Source: JAOABC01 sp041287495
GTDB lineage: Bacteria > Aquificota > Aquificia > Aquificales > Hydrogenothermaceae
Assembly (NCBI GenBank): GCA_041287495.1
Contig: JBEULE010000029.1
Coordinates: forward strand, 1-55,478
Length of the DNA: 55,478 nucleotides
Direction: 5' to 3'
Shown: positions 10,084-17,129 of the stretch, piece after piece
Layout of the letters: each line of letters begins with the position of its first letter
Position numbering within the stretch: position 1 is the first letter of the stretch
Notes under the pieces: generated by a model
Seen by the model: the letters and a program-made list of their open reading frames with translations, nothing else
Databases searched by the model: none
What the model was told of the DNA's origin: nothing
Program-made: the position numbers and the translations under genes

Positions 10084-10583
10084 TTTTACATTCTACCTCT
10101 TTTACATTTATTTTATCCTCAAATATTGTAGAAAGTATATATGAATACAGAACTTCGAAGAAATAGCACACTTTTTTATTAGTATAATCCTCTAAGTATC
10201 TGACAAAAGGTGAGTTATAATGGTAAATATTCAAGATTTTATTTTTTATGTCTATCTCTATCTGGCTTATGCCTAACTTGTTTAAAAATAAGAATCTGTT
10301 AACTATATTCCATATAACTTCTATATCTTCTGAACCAAGTTTATTTAAATGGCTCAAAAATTCCTTGTTGTCTTCCACAAAATTTTCACCTACAGAAATC
10401 ATAAACTGCTTAAAATCTTCATACTCTACAACTTCAAAAAAGTGTTTTTATTATATAAAAATTCATATCTTTATTTTCATTTATAAGACTTTTAATTTGA
10501 TTTATGTCTGGAAATATAGACTTACCTGAAGTTAATAAATGAGTTGATGACTTTTCTCTTTCTTCTTTTTTAAACATCTTCAT
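10043..10583 (-). pseudogene. bcsD: BcsD-like cellulose synthase subunit, frameshifted
   Basis: A first frame starts at ATG 10583 (MKMFKKEERE...), overlapping the bcsA stop as ATGA, and stops after 49 codons at TGA 10436-10434. The stop comes right after a run of six T on the coding strand (complement of 10436-10441). Removing one T joins it to the downstream frame (EVVEYEDFKQFMISVGENF..., ending at 10043) and gives about 179 residues. The joined protein is small and soluble with no membrane helix. Its size, helix/strand pattern and position between bcsA and bcsB fit BcsD (Cellsynth_D), which forms a periplasmic ring aligning cellulose export. The C-terminal block CKNESKRDFCIF also recalls V4R-type domains, so family assignment is tentative. 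Without the repair, only the fragment starting at ATG 10402 (119 residues) would be called. Confidence 0.6.
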
Positions 10584-12892
10584 TGTTTAATTAAACCTCC
10601 CAACATATTATAAAATTTTATATTTAATATTTTAACATAGCTATAAACTCTTTTAATTGTTGATAAAATGATATATTTATAATTAATGGAAGAGATTTCC
10701 CTTATAAATTCTTTCGTAGCGACTTTATATGATTTTGCAAAAGTTTTAAAAAACAAGCTTAATAAAAAGAAAAATGTTTTAATAGGTCCGTAAGTTAACT
10801 CTTCCCTAAATATCTCCCATCTTGAACTATCAGCATATACTACCTTTACTAACTTTTTTATATTTTCCACACTATTATCATTTAGAAATTTTGCTCTTAT
10901 ATTTTTTGAATTTGCATTTACAACTTGGGCTTCCATATAAAAAGCAATATTGTTTAAATCTTTGATTAATACCTTAACATGAGCATCTCTCACTTCATTT
11001 AAAAACTCTGTTATATCTTGGTCTGTTTCCACCCATACACCTGTGAGAGATATATCTCTTATTTTCCCTGAGAATACTCTTCTGCTATTTGTGAGATATA
11101 CAAAAGATTCATCATTTGATGGTATTCTAAATGCCTTTCTACGTTGAGGTTTTTCAAGTAAAATACTAATACCAAGACCAAGTATTAAAAAGTTAAATAT
11201 CTGCCAAAATAAAACAATGATAATCACGCCTCTTTCTTCTGGGAAGTTTACCCATCTATAGGCACTAAAGAAAAACGATAACACTATAATATGGAAAAGT
11301 ATATAGACAGGTTTATAGAAAGGGGTTAAAAATTCTTCTTCTAAGTTTTCGCCCTTTGGTGTTACTTTAAATGTTGGTTTTCTTGGACTTAATATAACAC
11401 TTATAATTGCCGGAAGTATAAATATAGACTGTATAGCTTCATATATCTCAGAGAAAAAATTCCATCTTGTCTTGGCATAGAGATAGTAAGATACAAGTAT
11501 AGAAAATATAAAATGAGGAACAGCATATACAAGAGAATCTTGTAATGAAGCATTGTATATCTTAACTCCTAATATTGGATATAAAACAGGTGCTATTAAG
11601 AAAACAGATCTTGCAAATCCAAAAAACCAAAAAATATTCGCATTTAAATAAGATAATTTTTGATACCATTTTAAACCTTTTTTTAAGAGAGGATTTTTAA
11701 GTAAAAATATCTGAATCATTCCCTGAGCCCATCTTGTTCTTTGAACAATAAAAGCAGAGAATGTCTCTGGTTGAAGACCATATACCATAGGTCTTGCATA
11801 ATAACCACTATCATATCCTCTTGAATGAAGTTCTAAAGCTGTTTCTGCATCTTCTGTAATTGTGTTTCCTTGAATACCTCCAACTTCTTCCAAATATTTT
11901 CTTCTTAAAACAGCAGCAGATCCACAGAAAAAAGAAGCACTCCAAAAATCTAAACCCTTTTGAATATGTTTATAAAACATATCAGCTTCACTGGGAACTA
12001 TTTTAAATATTCCTAAATTTTTCTCCAACGGATCAGGATTATAAAATGAGTGCGGTGTTTGAAGTAAGAACATTTTCGGATATTTATTAAAAAACCCTAC
12101 TGTCCTCTTTAGGAAATCCTCTGCTGGAATATGATCACAATCGAGTATAAGAATAAGTTCACCATTTGTCTTTTTTAAAGCTTCATTTATGTTACCTGCC
12201 TTTGCATGGATGTTTTTTTCTCTCGTAAGATAATGAAGATTCCCACCAACTTGCTTTACAAACTCTTTTAACTCCATTGCTCTTTCATAATTCTCTCTTC
12301 TTTTTTCTGGGTCTGGATCATTTAGTTTTTGAGTAGTTCCACCATCATCAAGTATATAAACATTAAATTTGTCTGGAGGATAATCCATACTTACTGCTGC
12401 AAGGGCTGTTGTTTTTACTATCTCCGGAGGTTCGTTATATGTTGGGATAAATACATCTACAGTCGGATAATCTTCTCTTCTTTCAATATATATAGGTTCT
12501 CTGTTTAAAAGTCTCAGAGATACAAAACTACCAAGTAAAAGAATTGCAATAGAGTATAGCTCTGCTAAGTATAAAACTATAGATAAGACTGCGTTTACAA
12601 TACCTTCGTCTAAATTTAATGTGTTAAAAGTCCTCCAGTAGAAATATCTAAGCGAGATAATCATACCAAAAAATATTATAATTAGCTTCACATACTCATT
12701 TTGCCTTTTTATTAAGAAGAGGGAGATAGTAAATATTACAATAAAAAGAGTAAATTGGGTATTATAGCTTGAAGGAGATGTTATTATTACTCCTAACAAT
12801 ACCAAACCAAAAACTACTATTACTTTATAAAAAGTAATTTCATCATCTTTTAAATTTTTAAGAAAAATTTTTGTTTTATTTAAAAGTTTCAT
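10580..12892 (-). CDS. bcsA: Cellulose synthase catalytic subunit BcsA with PilZ domain
   Basis: A 770-residue inner-membrane GT2 glycosyltransferase. N-terminal membrane helices (about 24-130) precede the catalytic domain with all the cellulose synthase signatures: LDDGG (181-185), KAGNIN (231-236), DCDH (251-254), FFCGS (321-325), TEDAE (346-350, the catalytic base region) and QRTRW (384-388). More helices follow. A PilZ domain has the cyclic-di-GMP residues R585xxxR589 and D613xSxxG618, so synthesis is expected to be switched on by c-di-GMP. It polymerises UDP-glucose and extrudes the chain. All key residues are present and the frame is intact. The stop overlaps the bcsD-like start. Confidence 0.96.
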   Translation of the reverse strand: MKLLNKTKIFLKNLKDDEITFYKVIVVFGLVLLGVIITSPSSYNTQFTLFIVIFTISLFLIKRQNEYVKLIIIFFGMIISLRYFYWRTFNTLNLDEGIVNAVLSIVLYLAELYSIAILLLGSFVSLRLLNREPIYIERREDYPTVDVFIPTYNEPPEIVKTTALAAVSMDYPPDKFNVYILDDGGTTQKLNDPDPEKRRENYERAMELKEFVKQVGGNLHYLTREKNIHAKAGNINEALKKTNGELILILDCDHIPAEDFLKRTVGFFNKYPKMFLLQTPHSFYNPDPLEKNLGIFKIVPSEADMFYKHIQKGLDFWSASFFCGSAAVLRRKYLEEVGGIQGNTITEDAETALELHSRGYDSGYYARPMVYGLQPETFSAFIVQRTRWAQGMIQIFLLKNPLLKKGLKWYQKLSYLNANIFWFFGFARSVFLIAPVLYPILGVKIYNASLQDSLVYAVPHFIFSILVSYYLYAKTRWNFFSEIYEAIQSIFILPAIISVILSPRKPTFKVTPKGENLEEEFLTPFYKPVYILFHIIVLSFFFSAYRWVNFPEERGVIIIVLFWQIFNFLILGLGISILLEKPQRRKAFRIPSNDESFVYLTNSRRVFSGKIRDISLTGVWVETDQDITEFLNEVRDAHVKVLIKDLNNIAFYMEAQVVNANSKNIRAKFLNDNSVENIKKLVKVVYADSSRWEIFREELTYGPIKTFFFLLSLFFKTFAKSYKVATKEFIREISSINYKYIILSTIKRVYSYVKILNIKFYNMLGGLIKQ

Positions 12893-13170
12893 TATTTACC
12901 AAGAATCAACCTCTTTAATACTTTAACATTTTTTAAATCCTCAGGTTCTATAGCTTTAAAAAAGTCAACTTTAGATTCGCTATTTTCAATAAAATTAAAC
13001 TTCTGATCTATATAATTGATAAAAGGGTATTTTATTTTCAAATCTTCTATTTCTTTCTCTAGAAAAAAATTCTTATCTATATTTTTGCTTTTTTGTTCCT
13101 CTTTAATTTCTTTATTTATACTTTCCTCTTTATCTTCCTTTATAGCTGACAAGATACTCTTTATATCCAT
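12892..13170 (-). CDS. Small charged protein of unknown function at the head of the bcs genes
   Basis: A product of 92 residues starting at ATG 13170, chosen because GAGGT (complement of 13176-13180) sits five bases upstream. The frame is open further, to a TTG at 13227, but that start has no ribosome site. The protein is rich in Lys and Glu with no signal peptide or membrane helix. An acidic/basic N-terminal half is followed by a more ordered C-terminal half ending KVLKRLILGK. I do not recognise the family. Its stop overlaps the bcsA start, so it is co-translated with the synthase and may be a small accessory factor playing a role like that of BcsR or BcsP. That is inference from position only. 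Confidence 0.7.
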   Translation of the reverse strand: MDIKSILSAIKEDKEESINKEIKEEQKSKNIDKNFFLEKEIEDLKIKYPFINYIDQKFNFIENSESKVDFFKAIEPEDLKNVKVLKRLILGK

Positions 13171-13201
13171 CCATAACCTCAACAATTGTAAGTAATTATA
13201 T

Positions 13202-13207
13202 ATTATA
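13202..13207 (-). promoter_or_regulatory. Possible -10 box for an internal bcs promoter
   Basis: On the minus strand a TATAAT hexamer, with a second TATAAT seven bases further on, lies in the 65 bases between the deaminase stop and the ATG at 13170. A TTGTCG upstream has a spacer of only 14 bases to the first box, so no good -35 is visible. It could provide a separate promoter for the cellulose genes, but the region is generally AT-rich. Confidence 0.25.
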
Positions 13208-13235
13208 TTATCGGGAAAAAACGACAAATTCTTTA

Positions 13236-14543
13236 TTAGCTTTCTTTTCTTATCATTTCATACCACTTTTTGGCTGTTTCTAAAACTTTCTCCTTTTCTA
13301 CTGTCAAAACTACTTTATTTTTCATGAGGATTTTTCCATTTACAACTACTGTATCTACATCTAATCCCTTTGCAGAGTAAACAATCTGTATATATGGATC
13401 ATACATAGGTTGAAGATGAGGTTGATTTATATCAATTATTATAAAGTCGGCAAATTTACCTTTTTTAATAGTTCCGAGTTTATTATCTAATCTTACTGCT
13501 TTTGCACCTTCCCTTGTTGCCATTGCTATAGATTGCTTTGCTGTAAGTAAAGTTGGATTCATGTTATAACCTTTGTGAAGCTTTGCAGCTGTTGATATCT
13601 CTCCTATAACATCAAGGTCGTCGTTTGATGCTGTTCCATCTGTCCCTATTCCTACAGTTATACCTTTTTCTATCATCTTTGGAACCGGAGCAATACCAGA
13701 GGCAAGCTTTAGATTACTTTCTGGACAGTGGGCTACTTTTACTTTATACTCAGCAAGTAAATCAATCTCTTCTTCCGTTGGATGAACCATATGGGCTGCT
13801 AAAACTCTATCGTTTAAAACACCTACCTCTTTAAGATGTTTTACAGGTGTATTTCTATATCTTGTTTTTATATCTTCAACTTCATGGATAGTTTCTGATA
13901 CGTGTATATGAAAGAGAGTGTCATAACTTTCAGCAACTTCCATAGCCATATTCAATGTTTTTGGAGAGCATGTGTATGGTGCATGTGGTCCAACACATGG
14001 GTATATATATGGATTGTTTTTATACTCTTTTATAAAATCCTTTGTTTTTTCTATACCTTCTTCTGGAGTTTTAGCTCCAGGTGTAGGAAAATCTAAAATT
14101 CCTGTACATAAAACAGCTCTCATTCCTGACTTTAAAACAGAATCAGCAACAGCATTCTCATAAAAATACATATCAACAAATACTGTTATTCCGTTTCTTA
14201 TCATCTCATAACAGGCTATATCTGTTCCATCTTTCACAAACTCATAACTTACAAATTTACCTTCAACAGGCCATATGTACTTTTCTAACCACACTTTAAG
14301 AGGATTATCACTACCATATCCTCTAAGTAAGGTCATCGCTGCATGGGTGTGTGTATTTACAAATCCAGGTAAAACTATATTTCCCTTAGCATCTATTATT
14401 TCTTTTGCCTGATAACCTTCTGGTAGATTATCTCCTACTTCCTGGATTATTCCATCTTTTACTGCAATGTATCCATTTCTATACTCTGTAAAATTTTCAT
14501 CTATAGTTAAAATCCACCCATTTTTAACTATTAAATCAAACAC
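13236..14543 (-). CDS. mtaD: 5-methylthioadenosine/S-adenosylhomocysteine deaminase (amidohydrolase)
   Basis: An amidohydrolase-superfamily deaminase of about 435 residues. The metal-site motif is NTHTHAAMTLLRG, followed by PHAPYTCS, HIHVSET, AHMVHPTEEE, AHCPESNLKLASG and GTDGTASNDDLD, the set seen in MtaD/SAH deaminases. The enzyme converts SAH or MTA to the inosyl form, salvaging products of methylation and polyamine synthesis. The start chosen is GTG at 14543 because a strong AGAGGTG lies five bases upstream. An ATG at 14585 in the same frame would add 14 residues but has no good ribosome site. It is the first gene of the minus-strand run into the bcs operon. Chlorohydrolase-type relatives with other substrates are the alternative. 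Confidence 0.85.
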   Translation of the reverse strand: MFDLIVKNGWILTIDENFTEYRNGYIAVKDGIIQEVGDNLPEGYQAKEIIDAKGNIVLPGFVNTHTHAAMTLLRGYGSDNPLKVWLEKYIWPVEGKFVSYEFVKDGTDIACYEMIRNGITVFVDMYFYENAVADSVLKSGMRAVLCTGILDFPTPGAKTPEEGIEKTKDFIKEYKNNPYIYPCVGPHAPYTCSPKTLNMAMEVAESYDTLFHIHVSETIHEVEDIKTRYRNTPVKHLKEVGVLNDRVLAAHMVHPTEEEIDLLAEYKVKVAHCPESNLKLASGIAPVPKMIEKGITVGIGTDGTASNDDLDVIGEISTAAKLHKGYNMNPTLLTAKQSIAMATREGAKAVRLDNKLGTIKKGKFADFIIIDINQPHLQPMYDPYIQIVYSAKGLDVDTVVVNGKILMKNKVVLTVEKEKVLETAKKWYEMIRKES

Positions 14544-14549
14544 TTTTTC

Positions 14550-14556
14550 ACCTCTG
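14550..14556 (-). promoter_or_regulatory. Ribosome binding site deciding the mtaD start
   Basis: AGAGGTG on the minus strand lies six bases before GTG 14543. No comparable site precedes the upstream in-frame ATG at 14585, so the GTG is preferred. Confidence 0.7.
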
Positions 14557-14602
14557 TTAATTTTATTTACTAAAAATTTTATCATAATAACACCAGAAAT
14601 TA

Positions 14603-14611
14603 TGGTAAAAT
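14603..14611 (+). promoter_or_regulatory. Extended -10 promoter element before the alpha-glucan operon
   Basis: TGGTAAAAT fits the extended -10 pattern TGnTAnAAT and is 28 bases before the start of the nucleotidyltransferase gene. A GGGGG ribosome site lies between them. No clear -35 hexamer is seen. The divergent mtaD promoter must lie in the same 97-base gap. Confidence 0.4.
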
Positions 14612-14639
14612 CTATACAAACAGAATAGGGGGACTTAAC

Positions 14640-17129
14640 ATGAAAGCAGTAGTAATGGCGGGAGGTTTTGGAACGAGAATCCAGCCTCTTACAAACAGCA
14701 TACCAAAACCTATGTTGCCAATCTTAAACAAACCTATGATGGAACATATAATCAAAAAGTTAAAATCCACCGGTATTACCGATATAATAGTTTTACTTTA
14801 CTTTAAGCCAGAGGTTATTCAGAGCTACTTTAAAGATGGTAGAGATTTTGGAGTGAATATAACATATATATTACCTGACGATGATTATGGAACAGCTGGA
14901 GCTGTAAAAAAAGCCCAGAAATATCTTGATGAGAGATTTATAGTCGTAAGTGGTGATTTAGTTACCGATTTTGATTTCAATGAGATTGTAGGTTTTCACA
15001 ATGCTATGTCTTCTAAATTAACTATAACTCTCACATCTGTGGAAGATCCATTACAGTTTGGGGTTGTTATAACAGATAAAGAAGGAAAAATTCTGAGATT
15101 TTTAGAAAAACCTGGATGGGGAGAAGTTTTCAGTGATACTATAAACACTGGTATATATGTAATAGAGCCAGGAATCCTTGATTACATACCACCTAATATA
15201 CCTTTTGATTTCAGCAAAGACCTTTTTCCTAAACTGATGAAAGAAGGGATAACACTTTACGGATACAATGCAAAAGGTTATTGGAGAGATGTAGGAAATC
15301 CAGAAAGTTATAGAGAGGTCAATAAAGATATACTATCAGGAAAAGTTAAGTTAGGTTTTGAAGGAGAAAAGATAGAATTTCCTCAAGGTGTTCTGTATAC
15401 AAAGTCAGATATACCATCTGATGTTAATATTATAGGGACTGTTGTTATTGATGAAAACGTTGATTTAGCCGCTGGTATAAGTTTAGAGAACTGTGTGATA
15501 GGTAAAAATACAAAGATAGGACAGAACTGTCAGTTATCTGAATCTGTTGTATGGTGGAATGTAAATATAGGTAAAAACTGTTTATTCAATAATGCAGTGA
15601 TATGTAATAAAGTTGATATAAAGGATAATGTTAGAGCTGAAAAAGGTGTTATAATTGCTGAAGGAACGGAGATAGAGAGTAATGTTGTAATAGAAAAGGA
15701 TGTTGTTATCTATCCAAATAAACATATAGAAGAAAATGCCATAGTAAGCAGTAATCTTATATGGGGAGATAAATTTAAATCTTCTATATTTGAAGGTGGG
15801 AAGGTATCAGGAAGGACAAACATAGAACTTTCAAATGAGATGGCCGCAAAATTAGCAGCTGCTTTTGGTAGTATCCTTCCAAAGGGTAAGAAAGTTTTAA
15901 TGTCAAGAGATTACCACAGAGCTTCAAGAATGTTAAAAAGGTCATTTTTAGGGGGGCTTTTATCTACTGGTCTTGATGTTGTAGATTTAAAACTTGTTCC
16001 ATTACCTATGATGAGGTATTTACTAGCAAATGGAGACTATGTAGCAGGTGTCCATTTTAGACAGTCACCTGACAACCCATCGAATACAGAGATACTATTT
16101 TTTGACAGTGATGGATTACATATAGATACAAATACCGAAAAGAGTGTAGAAAGGTTATTTTTTAGAGAGAATTTCAGAAGGGTAAACTACAACGAGATAG
16201 GAGAGATAAAAGAAGATTCAGGACTTATAAAAAGTTATAAAGATAGATTCCTATCCTTAATAGATATACAGACAATAAAATCTGCAAAATTAACCGTAAT
16301 AGCAGACCTACTAAACGGCTCAACTGCTATAGTTTATCCAGATATAATAAACACAATAGGAATAGACAACATCATAATGGGGTCTTACTTTGATGAGAAA
16401 AAGCTGTCTGGAGTTCATCAAACCCATAGAAAATCAGCTCAAGAGATAGCAGGAATAATCAAAGTATTAAAGAAAGATTTAGGTTTTGTCCTTTATCCAA
16501 ACGGTCAGAGAGTTATATTTATCTCTGACAGTGGAGAGATATTAGAAAATTACAAAGCTTTACTATCTATACTATACCTGATAAATAACACTGTAAATAA
16601 GCAGGTTAAGGTATATCTTCCTGTATATGTTCCAGAGTATATGGATGAGTTATTTGATAATCTGATAATGGAGAGGGGAAAAACGATAGGGCTTAAAGCA
16701 AGTTTCTTAAAAGATTACTACTTCTATGGGAATATAGATGGTAACTATACATTTACTGAGATGTCGTTAAGTTTTGATGGTATGTTTGCATCTGTTAAAG
16801 TTCTTGAGATGATGGCAAAAGTTGGTAAAAGGCTTTCAGATATAACAAAGGTAATACCGGAGTTTTACTTTAATCATAAGATTATAAGCTGTCCTATAAA
16901 CTTAAAAGGTAGAATAATGAGAAAAGCTACAGAGGAAGCTATAGGTAAAAAAGCTTCTTTTATAGATGGAGTTAAAATATACGTAGATGAAAAATCTTGG
17001 GTTCTCGTTATACCGGATCAGTATGCAGATAGTGTTCATCTCTATATTTCTTCTGACAAAGTGAATGTAGGTGAAGATTTATTACAGCATTACAGTAATC
17101 TTGTAAAAGAGTGGATTGAAAATGGATAA
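14640..17129 (+). CDS. Sugar-phosphate nucleotidyltransferase / phosphohexomutase-like fusion protein
   Basis: An 829-residue three-part protein. Residues 1-235 are a nucleotidyltransferase domain with MAGGFGTRIQPLT (6-18) and FLEKP, as in mannose-1-phosphate guanylyltransferases and glucose-1-phosphate nucleotidyltransferases. Residues about 250-370 are a left-handed beta-helix with hexapeptide repeats. Residues about 380-829 resemble phosphomannomutase/phosphoglucomutase. In the mutase part the phospho-serine loop, normally TASHNP, reads RQSPDNPSNT, so catalytic activity is doubtful. Such fusions are usually annotated as mannose-1-phosphate guanylyltransferase. Here it opens an alpha-glucan operon, so supplying an NDP-glucose for glycogen synthase is a reasonable alternative. 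Its end overlaps the next gene. Confidence 0.85.
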   Translation: MKAVVMAGGFGTRIQPLTNSIPKPMLPILNKPMMEHIIKKLKSTGITDIIVLLYFKPEVIQSYFKDGRDFGVNITYILPDDDYGTAGAVKKAQKYLDERFIVVSGDLVTDFDFNEIVGFHNAMSSKLTITLTSVEDPLQFGVVITDKEGKILRFLEKPGWGEVFSDTINTGIYVIEPGILDYIPPNIPFDFSKDLFPKLMKEGITLYGYNAKGYWRDVGNPESYREVNKDILSGKVKLGFEGEKIEFPQGVLYTKSDIPSDVNIIGTVVIDENVDLAAGISLENCVIGKNTKIGQNCQLSESVVWWNVNIGKNCLFNNAVICNKVDIKDNVRAEKGVIIAEGTEIESNVVIEKDVVIYPNKHIEENAIVSSNLIWGDKFKSSIFEGGKVSGRTNIELSNEMAAKLAAAFGSILPKGKKVLMSRDYHRASRMLKRSFLGGLLSTGLDVVDLKLVPLPMMRYLLANGDYVAGVHFRQSPDNPSNTEILFFDSDGLHIDTNTEKSVERLFFRENFRRVNYNEIGEIKEDSGLIKSYKDRFLSLIDIQTIKSAKLTVIADLLNGSTAIVYPDIINTIGIDNIIMGSYFDEKKLSGVHQTHRKSAQEIAGIIKVLKKDLGFVLYPNGQRVIFISDSGEILENYKALLSILYLINNTVNKQVKVYLPVYVPEYMDELFDNLIMERGKTIGLKASFLKDYYFYGNIDGNYTFTEMSLSFDGMFASVKVLEMMAKVGKRLSDITKVIPEFYFNHKIISCPINLKGRIMRKATEEAIGKKASFIDGVKIYVDEKSWVLVIPDQYADSVHLYISSDKVNVGEDLLQHYSNLVKEWIENG

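Noticed and set aside
10430..10445. Programmed +1 frameshift in bcsD, since TTT TGA resembles the release-factor-2 site
   Set aside because: The tRNA could re-pair on the U run, but the internal Shine-Dalgarno-like stimulator needed in prfB is absent, and the neighbouring bcsB lesion is not slippery. A mutation or sequence error is more likely.
10248..10529. Plus-strand 93-codon open frame across the bcsD frameshift
   Set aside because: It lies antisense to the joined BcsD-like gene, has no ribosome site, and disappears as a candidate once the frameshift is recognised.
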